The notes under the pieces were generated by a model. It ran no database searches. It had not been told where the DNA came from and was given only the letters and a program-made list of their open reading frames with translations. Below are positions 35,679-43,916 of a stretch of 64,000 bases of DNA, in pieces. Source of the DNA: Haloarcula hispanica ATCC 33960 (GTDB taxonomy: Archaea; Halobacteriota; Halobacteria; Halobacteriales; Haloarculaceae); the NCBI RefSeq assembly GCF_000223905.1, contig NC_015948.1:558001-622000 (forward strand). The letters are read 5' to 3'. Each line of letters opens with the position of its first letter. Positions within the stretch are counted from its first letter, which is position 1. The translations under genes and the position numbers were made by a program.

Positions 35679-37529
35679 TCAGTCTCGCCCGTGACGGGTC
35701 ACACACGTCGACAGACCGATCAGTTCGACCGGTTCGGAGTTATCCGGCGAGTAGACGACCCGCTGGCCCTTCTCCATATAGGGAACCTTCGATTCGAGGT
35801 TGCTGGGAATGTTTACCGCCGAGATGGCGTCTTCGTCGCCGAGATTGAGCACCATCGTCGTGTTGATCTGCTTGAACACCGGGTCGGCGATGTCTTGGGG
35901 GTCCTGCGTGATGAGGTACAGGCCGAGGCGCTCCTTCCGGCCCTGTTTGGCGGCCTCGGTGAACTTCCCGATGACCTTGCGGCCCTGGACGCTGTCGGCG
36001 TCGGTGAGGAAGTTGTGGGCCTCGTCCATCCCGAGCACGAGCGGCGTCTCCTTGATGCGGTCGTAGTCCGGGTCGTTCGAGAGCTTCTGATCGATGAGCA
36101 GGCTGGAGACGGCCAGCACGATGGTCGATGCGGTCCGGGAGTCCGTGATGTGGTACGTCGGGATGACCGTCAGCCCGCCGTCGCGGACGAACTGCGATAT
36201 CTGGTCGGTGATGGGGCGGGCGTCCTGGTCGAAGACTGCGCCGAAGCCCTGGACGCGGCGCTTGATGGCGTCGAACGTGGCCTCGTGCACGTCGCCCGCC
36301 TCGTCCAGTTCCTCCTTGAGCGCGGGGTCGCCGAGGAACGTCCGGAAGTCGCTGTAGGTCCCACCGGTTCCGTATTCGCGCTCGAACCGCGGGAGCAGCG
36401 TATTGACGAGCGCGCCGTACTGGTTGTCGTTCAGGCTGGACCCGGCGATGAGCCAGGGGTTGTCGTGGACGAGCGAGAACGGGATGGTGAACTCCACCTG
36501 CTCGGCGCGGTGGTGGCTGGCGTTGTAATCCGCGCCGGCCACCTTCGGGACGAAGGCGATGGTGTCGTCGTGCCCGCCGTAGGCGACGCCCTCCCGCTCG
36601 CAGCGGCGCTCAAACTCGTCCGTCATCGCGGGGTTGTCGTCGTGCATCTGGGCGTACTCGTCCTGGGGGTCGAACTGGACGACGGCGAGTTCGGGCGTGC
36701 GGCCGTCGCCCATCTCGTAGGTCCGGCCGAGATACTGCCGCAGGACGTTCTTGGAACTGTGGGTCTTCCCGGAGCCGGTCCCGCCGGCGACGAGGGTGTG
36801 GCGGAACACGAGCGGGTCGCCGGCGTCGTAGTCGTCTTTCAGCCGGTAGTCGATGGTCGGTGGTTCGGCGGCCGTTCGGACCTTCTCGCCGCCGACGGCG
36901 AGATGGCCCAGGAAGACGCCGTCCTCGGGAATCTTCAGGCCGGTCTTGATCTCGGATTTGTCGGTGGCCTCCCGGACGACGGTTTCGGGTTTGGGCACCC
37001 GGTCAGTCATCCGCCGCTTGAGTTCGCCACCGTCGCTGTACAGCACTGCAACCGGCTCAAGCTCGGCGATGAATTTGAAATCCCGCTCGTCGATGCCCCG
37101 CTCGCGCATCGCTCGCCGGGCGTGGATTTCGGTCGCGTCGTCGGCGTGGAACTCCTGTGCGTACTCCAGGGCCTTGATGCGACAGAACAGGCGCTCACCG
37201 CCTGGGTATGGGACGAGTAGATACGTGCCGATGCGCAGACGCGAGCGGTTCCGTGCGGTGACGTACGCCCGGAGGACCGTTTCCTCCGCTTCCTCGCTGA
37301 TTCGGAGGCCGTTCGCCGCCGAGAGGACACCGAGGCCGGTGTCTGTGCCGGCCGGTGTCACGTCCATATCTTCGAAGTCGTCGTCTGTCGATTGTGTTGT
37401 CGGGTCGGTGCTCCCCGACGCGTCGACAGCCCGGTCGCTGTCGTCGGTCGTCTCGGCAGAATCAGCGGCCTCGTCGTCGGCCGCCGCATCGTCGCCGTCG
37501 AAATCAGTGAAATCCCCGAGGTCGGACAT
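35679..37529 (-). CDS. herA: HerA-like DNA translocase ATPase
   Basis: A 616-residue FtsK-HerA ATPase. An acidic N-terminal tail (residues 1-65) is followed by a HAS-barrel-like domain, then the P-loop GGTGSGKTH near residue 250, the QFDPQDEY motif, and Walker B LVLGMDEAHNF. The C-terminal part has QGRKERLGLYLITQDPQDI and ends VELIGLSTCVTRHG. HerA hexamers work with the NurA nuclease for resection of double-strand breaks. NurA is encoded 2 kb away at 39537, also on the minus strand, with four unrelated small genes between. Length and motifs fit the family; other archaeal HerA-like ATPases act in other contexts. Confidence 0.88.
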   Translation of the reverse strand: MSDLGDFTDFDGDDAAADDEAADSAETTDDSDRAVDASGSTDPTTQSTDDDFEDMDVTPAGTDTGLGVLSAANGLRISEEAEETVLRAYVTARNRSRLRIGTYLLVPYPGGERLFCRIKALEYAQEFHADDATEIHARRAMRERGIDERDFKFIAELEPVAVLYSDGGELKRRMTDRVPKPETVVREATDKSEIKTGLKIPEDGVFLGHLAVGGEKVRTAAEPPTIDYRLKDDYDAGDPLVFRHTLVAGGTGSGKTHSSKNVLRQYLGRTYEMGDGRTPELAVVQFDPQDEYAQMHDDNPAMTDEFERRCEREGVAYGGHDDTIAFVPKVAGADYNASHHRAEQVEFTIPFSLVHDNPWLIAGSSLNDNQYGALVNTLLPRFEREYGTGGTYSDFRTFLGDPALKEELDEAGDVHEATFDAIKRRVQGFGAVFDQDARPITDQISQFVRDGGLTVIPTYHITDSRTASTIVLAVSSLLIDQKLSNDPDYDRIKETPLVLGMDEAHNFLTDADSVQGRKVIGKFTEAAKQGRKERLGLYLITQDPQDIADPVFKQINTTMVLNLGDEDAISAVNIPSNLESKVPYMEKGQRVVYSPDNSEPVELIGLSTCVTRHGRD

Positions 37530-37616
37530 ACCCCAGTTCAGGGTAGCCGGGGATTAACACCTTTCCCCAGCAGCATGAATGTGAAACCTTACCCGGATGG
37601 CTGTCAACGAACGCAT

Positions 37617-38408
37617 ATGAAGCCGACGCGGGTGATGTCTTTCAATGTGCGGTACGATACCGCCGGGGATGGGGTAGACGGGTGGCCCCACAGGCGGCGG
37701 CTGGTGGCGGGGACCATCCAGTATCACAATCCCGATATTATCGGGGTGCAGGAGGCGATGGCACACCAGCTCCGGGAGCTAGAGGTGTTGCTGGACGGCT
37801 ACGAGTGGGTTGGTGACCCACGGGAATCCGTCGATGCCGGTGGGGAGCACACGGCCATCGGCTACCGGGCCGAGCGCTTCGACTGCGCGGCCACGAACAC
37901 GTTCTGGCTCTCCGAACAGCCCGCCGAGCCGAGCAGCGTCGGCTGGGACGCCGCCTACCCCCGCGTAGCGACCTGGGCGCGCCTCCGTGACCGCGACACC
38001 GACGACGACCTGCTGTGTCTGAACACGCATCTGGACCACCAGGGGGCTGACGCGCGGGTCGAGGGCATCGAACTGGTACTCGACCACCTCGATTCCATCG
38101 CCCGCGAGGCCCCCGCAGTCGTGACCGGCGATTTCAACTGTATCGTCGGCGAGCCGGCCTACGAGCGGGCCGAGGGCCACGAACTCCCGGACGGCCGCAC
38201 GCTCGTCGACGCCCGCGACACAGCGACCGTCACTCACGGCCCGACGACGAGCCGGACCGATTTCCACGCTCTGCTCCCCGAGATGGGGATCGACCATGTG
38301 TTCGTCAGCGAGGACGTGGCCGTCGACACCAGAGCGGTCATCGCCGACCGCGACGACGACCACTACGGCTCCGACCACCTGCCCGTCGTGGTCGACTGCG
38401 AGCCCTGA
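37617..38408 (+). CDS. Endonuclease/exonuclease/phosphatase family protein
   Basis: A 263-residue Mg-dependent EEP-fold hydrolase. The usual catalytic set is present: VMSFNVRYD (Asn), IIGVQEA (Glu), LCLNTHLDHQG (His), VTGDFNC (Asp-Asn), IDHVFVS and the terminal GSDHLPVV (Asp-His). Substrates in this superfamily range from DNA to inositol and sphingolipid phosphates, so the substrate cannot be fixed. It is divergent from herA and encoded between herA and nurA, which leaves a nucleic acid role open. Confidence 0.9.
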   Translation: MKPTRVMSFNVRYDTAGDGVDGWPHRRRLVAGTIQYHNPDIIGVQEAMAHQLRELEVLLDGYEWVGDPRESVDAGGEHTAIGYRAERFDCAATNTFWLSEQPAEPSSVGWDAAYPRVATWARLRDRDTDDDLLCLNTHLDHQGADARVEGIELVLDHLDSIAREAPAVVTGDFNCIVGEPAYERAEGHELPDGRTLVDARDTATVTHGPTTSRTDFHALLPEMGIDHVFVSEDVAVDTRAVIADRDDDHYGSDHLPVVVDCEP

Positions 38409-38451
38409 CCTGGGGGAGAATCTTTTGCCTGTGTGGCCCCTACAGTGAGCT

Positions 38452-38787
38452 ATGTTGCTTATTCGGGGGACAGCAGGCGGGACGGCGCTGACCGGGACGC
38501 TGTACGAACCGGGCGAGGAGCCGCCCGAGTTCAACGGCGCGCCGGACGAGGGGACGCCCTACGTCTGGCTCTGTGACGCCTTCTACGAGGTCGAAAGCGG
38601 CGGTCAGGTCCAGTCTATCGGCGACCGCGAGATCCGGATTGCTTTCGAGTCCCCGATGCCCCGCGGCTTCGAGACGCGCGATGCGGCCATCGACGCGGCC
38701 AAGGAACACGTCAGAACGCAGTTCGCCCGGCTCGGCGTGGCTGGCGAGACCGTTGACGTGACGGTGCAGCAAGCTGAGACGGCGTAG
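38452..38787 (+). CDS. Conserved haloarchaeal protein (DUF7113-like)
   Basis: A 111-residue soluble protein. It starts with a beta-rich part (MLLIRGTAGGTALTGTLYEPGE), then a stretch with TPYVWLCDAFYEVESGG, and ends in a helix (DAAIDAAKEHVRTQFARLGV) and a strand. It resembles a small haloarchaeal family, DUF7113 to my recollection. The function is unknown. It starts 43 bp after the EEP gene and may be co-transcribed with it. Confidence 0.75.
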   Translation: MLLIRGTAGGTALTGTLYEPGEEPPEFNGAPDEGTPYVWLCDAFYEVESGGQVQSIGDREIRIAFESPMPRGFETRDAAIDAAKEHVRTQFARLGVAGETVDVTVQQAETA

Positions 38788-38862
38788 CTGCACAGGTCTG
38801 TGGAGAAAGGCGGCCCGTTTTCTGAGTCAGCGAACGACCAGTGAGTTATACCAATGTGACGG

Positions 38863-39228
38863 GTGAACCCACTGCGCGTGGCCGAGGACCCGTCCCCGAC
38901 CGAGGTGTTCGCCCTCCTCGACGATGACTACGCTCGCGCGCTCCTTGCAGCCACGAGTCACAGACCGATGACTGCAACTGAACTCAGCAACGACTGCGAC
39001 ATGTCACTCTCGACCGTGTATCGCCGCCTCGACGCCCTCGAGGACTGCGGCCTCGTCGCCGCTCGAACGCAAATCGCGGACGATGGGCACCATGTAGACG
39101 TGTACGAGGCACAGATGGACGAACTCACCGTGTGTCTCACCGACGGGACCTTCGATGTCAGCCTCTCCGTCGAATCGACGACACACGAGTTCGCCGACGC
39201 GCTGGTGGATCTCTGGGAGGGGCTCTGA
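38863..39228 (+). CDS. Winged-helix transcription regulator
   Basis: A 121-residue ArsR-like winged helix protein. It starts with SPTEVFALLDDDYARALLAATS, followed by PMTATELSNDCDMSLSTVYRRLDALEDCGLV, a clear helix-turn-helix. The last 40 residues (VCLTDGTFDVSLSVES) may be a dimer or sensing part. The start is GTG, the only good option because an ATG just upstream runs at once into a stop. Its stop overlaps the ATG of the next gene (TGATG), so it is coupled to a membrane protein. This pairing is common in haloarchaea and suggests that the membrane partner controls the regulator. Confidence 0.88.
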   Translation: MNPLRVAEDPSPTEVFALLDDDYARALLAATSHRPMTATELSNDCDMSLSTVYRRLDALEDCGLVAARTQIADDGHHVDVYEAQMDELTVCLTDGTFDVSLSVESTTHEFADALVDLWEGL

Positions 39229-39530
39229 TGGACGTTGCCGGCCTCTCCGCCGAAACGTGGGTTACCGTGAACACTGCTTTCCACCTCGCACAGACGGGGG
39301 TCGGGCTGCTCATTGCTGCATTGGCGCTCGTCGGCTACCGTCGACAGCGGACCCGCTCCATGCTCGCGCTGGCCGTCGGAATCAGCCTCCTCACCTTCGT
39401 CTCGTACCTCGTTACCCTTGGTGCCGTGCAGGTCTTCCCGCGAGTGGTGTTTCCCCTTCCGGGCACTATCACAGAACTCGTCGGGCTCCTCGTCCTCCTG
39501 TACGCCATCGTTCTGGCCCGCCGCGGATAG
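39228..39530 (+). CDS. Small membrane protein coupled to the winged-helix regulator
   Basis: A 100-residue protein with three membrane helices at about 12-36, 43-65 and 75-97. It resembles the haloarchaeal DUF7521-type membrane partner of winged-helix regulators. It is translationally coupled to the upstream regulator by a TGATG overlap, so the two surely act together, perhaps in membrane sensing. The exact role is unknown. The nurA gene converges 6 bp beyond its stop. Confidence 0.8.
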   Translation: MDVAGLSAETWVTVNTAFHLAQTGVGLLIAALALVGYRRQRTRSMLALAVGISLLTFVSYLVTLGAVQVFPRVVFPLPGTITELVGLLVLLYAIVLARRG

Positions 39531-39536
39531 CACGCT

Positions 39537-40787
39537 TCAGAACGATTCTTCGACGGCTCCCCACCGGATATCGTTGAACTCCCGCTCGCGGTCGGTCTCG
39601 AAGGTCCGCTCGATGCGGCGGGTGAGTTCCTCGCTGCCCTGGCGGTCGATTTTGGCGAGTTCGTCAGCCTTCCCGATAGCCAGCGGCGGCCCCTGTTCCC
39701 GGGCCACGTCGTGGAGTATCTGCCGTGTGAGTTTGGCCCGACACTCCGGGTCTTTGGTGAACGCGTACGGGGCCTCGACGCGGAACACGAGGTCGGAGCG
39801 CGGGTCATAGAGGACGAAAAACGTCACCTCGTAGGCCTCTGGGTCGAGCGACCGCTCGATGCCCAGCGCGTCGCCGTCGGCGGCCATGATGCCGTCGGTG
39901 CCGCCCCGCGAGCGGAACCAGTTCGTCGCGGTGAGACAGTCGGTCTGCCGCTCACCATCGTCGTCGCGACGCTCCAGGATTCGGCGGAAGAAGGCGGTGT
40001 CGTTCACCCACGGCGCGTTGGTCTTGCGCCGGAGCGCCCGCGTGAGGGCCTTCGTTGAGGAGTTCTTGATGAACCCCACCATCGGGACGTCCCGCTCGAC
40101 GAACCGCTCGACGAGGTCGACGTAGTTGTTCACGACCGTTTTGGGGCGGTCGTCCTCCGCGAGCAGGTCGGCCAGTTCGGTGTCGCGGTCGGCCCATCGG
40201 AGGACACCGGTCGGATAGATAGGGCCGTCGAGGATGAACAGGTCCTCGACCACGTCGGCGTTGGTCAGCGCGTGCTGGCTCTCGGCGAGGTATAGTGCCA
40301 GCGCGTGGACGACCCGCTGCTCGTAGCGGTCGACCTGGGGCACGTCGAGGACGCGCCGCTTGGCGTAGCCGCGGTCCCCGCCCTGCCACTCGCCGTCGAA
40401 CCCCAGCGTCGCGTCGTTCGAGTGGACGGCCATGATGATCGTCCGGCCGCGATGCAGTTCGACGTCGGATGGCACGCTGCCCATCGCCGCCTGCGCCACG
40501 TCCAGCACCAGTCCGTTCTTGAATGTCGTGGGATTGATAGTCCCCGAATCCAGGCCGTGCTGGGTTGGAAACGGCGGGTCCGCCAGCGCGATGTCCTCGA
40601 TGGGAACCTTCCGGCGGCGCTGCTCGCCTAGCGGTTCCAGAATCTTCGTCCCGTCCTGCCACAGCGGGTCGAGAAAACTGTCCCAGACTTCCTCGGCGGC
40701 CGCCTCCTGGTCGCTCGTCTCGACGGTCTCGCGCACCTGCCCGGCGAGCTTGGCGATGCCGTCGACGTGGACCGGGTCCAGCGTCAT
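39537..40787 (-). CDS. nurA: NurA-family 5'-3' nuclease
   Basis: A 416-residue NurA-domain protein. The catalytic Asp is in LDSGTINPTTFKNG near residue 80. A second metal-binding part reads LFILDGPIYPTG, and MVGFIKNSSTKALTRAL follows, which is the family's helical segment. NurA works with HerA to resect DNA ends before RadA recombination. herA is 2 kb away in the same orientation. A TATA-like GGTTATG about 25-30 nt before the ATG supports the start. The C-terminal end lies next to the membrane partner gene of the regulator. Confidence 0.9.
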   Translation of the reverse strand: MTLDPVHVDGIAKLAGQVRETVETSDQEAAAEEVWDSFLDPLWQDGTKILEPLGEQRRRKVPIEDIALADPPFPTQHGLDSGTINPTTFKNGLVLDVAQAAMGSVPSDVELHRGRTIIMAVHSNDATLGFDGEWQGGDRGYAKRRVLDVPQVDRYEQRVVHALALYLAESQHALTNADVVEDLFILDGPIYPTGVLRWADRDTELADLLAEDDRPKTVVNNYVDLVERFVERDVPMVGFIKNSSTKALTRALRRKTNAPWVNDTAFFRRILERRDDDGERQTDCLTATNWFRSRGGTDGIMAADGDALGIERSLDPEAYEVTFFVLYDPRSDLVFRVEAPYAFTKDPECRAKLTRQILHDVAREQGPPLAIGKADELAKIDRQGSEELTRRIERTFETDREREFNDIRWGAVEESF

Positions 40788-40844
40788 GCCCGTGCGTTCG
40801 CGGGGACGGGCATAACCCTTTGGTCACCTGCCGATTCGGCGCTT

Positions 40845-40925
40845 ATACTGTCGGCTGTCCGTCTGTGACGAATTCCGCCACTCCGGGGTTGGCGAATATC
40901 TTGTAACTGTTACAGCCGACAGTAT
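40845..40925. repeat. 81-bp dyad element with perfect 14-bp ends
   Basis: ATACTGTCGGCTGT (40845-40858) and its exact reverse complement (40912-40925) bound an 81-bp segment. Inside it, ATTCCGCCA (40872-40880) and TGGCGAAT (40890-40897) form a coaxial inner dyad with one bulge. So the whole element folds as a stem-loop with an internal loop. It begins 58 bp upstream of nurA, and its last base is the first base of the next gene's stop codon. It may be a terminator or a MITE-like remnant. Confidence 0.75.
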
Positions 40926-41317
40926 TACTCCTTACCGGACTCTTCACGGAGGATGCGTTCGATGGCCTCGGCGATCTCCTCGTAGGACTGCATCGTCAGG
41001 CCGTCCGTGGTGATGAGCACGCCCTGGCGCTCGGTCGTCGCCCGCAGGAGGTAGCCGTTAGAGAACGCGCGGACGGTGAAGCGGTAGTCGCCCAGTTCGG
41101 ACTCCTGATATGCGTTTTTCGTTTGCTTGTACCCCTGCCATTCGTGGCCCACGAAGTCGTTGAGGTCGGCGTCCTGTTCAAGGTCCTCCCGCAGGTAGAG
41201 TTGCTCGAAGTTCGCACGCGTGAAATACGTCACTGAACGGAGCGAGTCACCCGTCGCTGTCCGGGCTGTCGTGACGATTGCGTCGGCCAGATCGTCCGAG
41301 AGAATGTTCCGAGTCAT
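40925..41317 (-). CDS. Conserved haloarchaeal protein (DUF7522-like)
   Basis: A 130-residue soluble protein. It starts ILSDDLADAIVTTARTATGD, continues with SVTYFTRANFEQLYLREDLEQ and YRFTVRAFSNGYLLRATTERQGVLITTDG, and ends in a helix (SYEEIAEAIERILRE). The layout with one central antiparallel sheet resembles a small haloarchaeal family (DUF7522 to my recollection). The function is unknown. The ATG at 41317 gives the compact domain; upstream in-frame residues are basic and non-conserved in appearance. Confidence 0.72.
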   Translation of the reverse strand: MTRNILSDDLADAIVTTARTATGDSLRSVTYFTRANFEQLYLREDLEQDADLNDFVGHEWQGYKQTKNAYQESELGDYRFTVRAFSNGYLLRATTERQGVLITTDGLTMQSYEEIAEAIERILREESGKE

Positions 41318-41487
41318 GCCAGACCGAAGGCGGGCCACCCTCTTAATTTCAGGGTTCCCGATACCGGCAGCGATAGCGGAGTAGCGACATGGAGTACCGA
41401 CACCAGAGCCGCCGAATTTCGCATTATCGACCGTCACGTTCGGGACTGACCGACAGTGTATTAGGCCGGTCGCGTGACCCACCGGGT

Positions 41488-43047
41488 ATGGACGTCGGAC
41501 TTATCATCTTAGACGGCTGGGGCCTGAATCCGGACGACGATGTCCGGGATGCCGTCGCCGCCGCCGACACGCCGAACTTCGACCGCTACCGAGACGCAGG
41601 CGCAGCGTCGACGCTTGCCACCCACGGCCGCCGGGTCGGCCTCCCGGAGGGCCAGATGGGCAACTCCGAGGTCGGCCACCTCAACATCGGGGCCGGCCGC
41701 GTCGTCAAGCAGGACTCCGCTCGCGTCAGCGATAGTATCGCGCGCTCCCGGGGCGAGTCGCCGCCCGATGACGCCGCACAGGACCCGCCATTCTTCGAGA
41801 ACGAAACGATTCTGTCGGCCTTCGAGCACGCCGAGGACCACGGCGGCCGGGTCCACTTCATGGGCCTCGTGTCGGACGGCGGCGTCCACTCCTATCAGGA
41901 CCACCTCCACGCGCTCATCGAACTCGCTGGCGAGCGTGGGACTGACGCCGTCTCGCACGCCTTCACCGACGGCCGCGACACCTCGCCGACCGGCGGCGAG
42001 GACTACCTCACCGACCTCGAAGCCCACGCCGAGGCGCACGGAACTGGCCACGTCGCCACCGTCTGCGGGCGCTACTACGCGATGGACCGCGACCAGAACT
42101 GGGAGCGGACCCGTCGGGCCTACGACGCCATCGTCCACCGCGAGGGCGACCACCACGCGGATGACGCCGTCACGGCCGCTACGGAGTCCTACGCCCGCGA
42201 CACCACGGACGAGTTTATCGAGCCGACGACCGTCGGCGACCACGCCGGTCTCGAAGACGGCGACGCGGTCATCTTCTTCAACTTCCGCTCGGACCGCGCC
42301 CGACAACTCACCCGGATGCTCGGCGACATCCGCCCGGACGACTGGGGGGCCGACACCGAACCGCCGGACACCCGACTGGTGACGATGACGCAGTACGACG
42401 AGACGTTCGACCTGCCGGTCGCCTTCCCGCCGAACCAGCCCGAGGACGTACTCGGCGAGGTGATTTCTGAAGCCGGGAAGACACAGATTCGGCTGGCCGA
42501 GACCGAGAAATACCCCCACGTCACCTACTTCCTCAACGGCGGTCGCGAGGTCGCGTTCGACGGCGAGAGCCGAGAAATCGTCGATAGCCCCGACGTGGCG
42601 ACCTACGATATGCAACCGGAGATGAGTGCGCCGGAGCTGGCAGACACTGCCATCGAGTTCATCGAGACCGAGGACCCCGACGCGATGGTCCTGAACTTCG
42701 CGAACCCCGACATGGTCGGCCACACCGGCGACTTCGACGCGGCGGTGACTGCCGTCGAGGCCGTCGACGAACAGCTCGGCCGGCTGGTCGCGGCGATTGG
42801 GGCCGCCGGCGGCCACGCTCTCATCTGTGCCGACCACGGGAACGCCGACGACATGGGGACTGTCGATGACCCGCACACGGCCCACACGACCAACCCCGTC
42901 CCGTTCATCTACCTCGATTCCGACGGGACTGCCGGCGGACGGACCGCCCGCGATGGCGGGACGCTGGCCGACCTCGCGCCGACGATGCTCATGCTCATGG
43001 GCATCGACCAGCCGGAGGCGATGACCGGCACGCCGCTTGTCGAATAG
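41488..43047 (+). CDS. gpmI: 2,3-bisphosphoglycerate-independent phosphoglycerate mutase
   Basis: A 519-residue iPGM of the bacterial type. It interconverts 3- and 2-phosphoglycerate in lower glycolysis and gluconeogenesis. Metal and catalytic motifs: LIILDGWG at the start, the phosphoserine site GQMGNSEVGHLNIGAG, FTDGRDTSP, FFNFRSDRARQL, NPDMVGHTGDF and LICADHGNADDM. The length is close to the usual 510-520. The ATG at 41488 lies directly before the first beta strand. It converges with kptA. Confidence 0.97.
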   Translation: MDVGLIILDGWGLNPDDDVRDAVAAADTPNFDRYRDAGAASTLATHGRRVGLPEGQMGNSEVGHLNIGAGRVVKQDSARVSDSIARSRGESPPDDAAQDPPFFENETILSAFEHAEDHGGRVHFMGLVSDGGVHSYQDHLHALIELAGERGTDAVSHAFTDGRDTSPTGGEDYLTDLEAHAEAHGTGHVATVCGRYYAMDRDQNWERTRRAYDAIVHREGDHHADDAVTAATESYARDTTDEFIEPTTVGDHAGLEDGDAVIFFNFRSDRARQLTRMLGDIRPDDWGADTEPPDTRLVTMTQYDETFDLPVAFPPNQPEDVLGEVISEAGKTQIRLAETEKYPHVTYFLNGGREVAFDGESREIVDSPDVATYDMQPEMSAPELADTAIEFIETEDPDAMVLNFANPDMVGHTGDFDAAVTAVEAVDEQLGRLVAAIGAAGGHALICADHGNADDMGTVDDPHTAHTTNPVPFIYLDSDGTAGGRTARDGGTLADLAPTMLMLMGIDQPEAMTGTPLVE

Positions 43048-43064
43048 CGGGCGACGCGATCACG

Positions 43065-43733
43065 CTATTTTTCGAGCAGTGAGAGATACCCCAGCGGCAC
43101 GCGGTCAGTCGTGTACGTCTCGGTCCCGCGCTTGACGATTCGGCGGTCGTCGGCTTGCATCGCCGCGGCGTCGACGACGAACACGACGGGCTCGGTGGCG
43201 TGGCGACGTCCCACCTCGCGGGCCGCCGCGACGGAGTCCGAGAGGTGGACCGTCTGTCGCCCCATCGGCTTCAGTCCCGTTTCGCGTATCGACGCGACGT
43301 TTCGCGGTACAGTTCCGTGATACAGCGTCGCCGGGATGGGGTCGTCGGTCGCATCCAAGATTACGTCGACAGAGTGCCCGTAGGCCGCCCGAACGCGGCC
43401 GCCAGCGGCCACTGTACTTGACTCGTCACTGGTTCCTGTCCGCTCGAACCGCCCTTTCGGGTCCGTGGCGATGACTCCAGCCAGCGCCTCGCCGTCGGCC
43501 CAGTCGTACTTCCGCTCGACTGCGGCCTGGAGGGACGCGAACGCCGTCCACCCCGCTTCGTCTACCTCGATGCCTGCGTCTTCGGGGAAGTGCCTGAGCG
43601 CTCCCGAGGTGAATTTCGAGAGCTGTCGCCGCCGTTCGCCGTCGAGAACGAGGGTCCCCTCTCTGTCACAGACCGGGCACGCATCCCCCTCGAAAAAGCC
43701 GTCCTCGGAACAGCGACGGACCGCGTCTGGCAT
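43065..43733 (-). CDS. kptA: RNA 2'-phosphotransferase with N-terminal zinc ribbon
   Basis: A 222-residue Tpt1/KptA protein. It removes a 2'-phosphate from RNA or a related adduct with NAD(+), giving ADP-ribose 1,2-cyclic phosphate. The core shows LSKFTSGALRH, LYHGT, TGLKPMGRQTVHLSDS and VVFVVDAAAMQ. In front of it, residues 1-30 contain a ribbon-like CSEDGFFEGDACPVCDREG, with three cysteines visible. Archaeal introns are not ligated by a route that leaves a 2'-phosphate, so the in vivo substrate is open. The start is the first Met before the ribbon. Confidence 0.9.
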   Translation of the reverse strand: MPDAVRRCSEDGFFEGDACPVCDREGTLVLDGERRRQLSKFTSGALRHFPEDAGIEVDEAGWTAFASLQAAVERKYDWADGEALAGVIATDPKGRFERTGTSDESSTVAAGGRVRAAYGHSVDVILDATDDPIPATLYHGTVPRNVASIRETGLKPMGRQTVHLSDSVAAAREVGRRHATEPVVFVVDAAAMQADDRRIVKRGTETYTTDRVPLGYLSLLEK

Positions 43734-43916
43734 GGTCGAGAATGAGCCACGACCATACAAAAGCATCACGCGGACGTGACGACGGCCCGCGTATCGACAG
43801 CTGCCAGACGCTTTCACCGGCGGCCACGGCATCGCTGCTGGCAAGTCGACATAAGCTCTCAGACTAACTTCTCGGGAATTTTCAAGTGGATACAGTCATC
43901 AGTGAGCCATAGCGAA

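Noticed and set aside
35610..37220. Long open frame opposite to herA (536 residues)
   Set aside because: Antisense shadow; HerA motifs on the other strand are complete.
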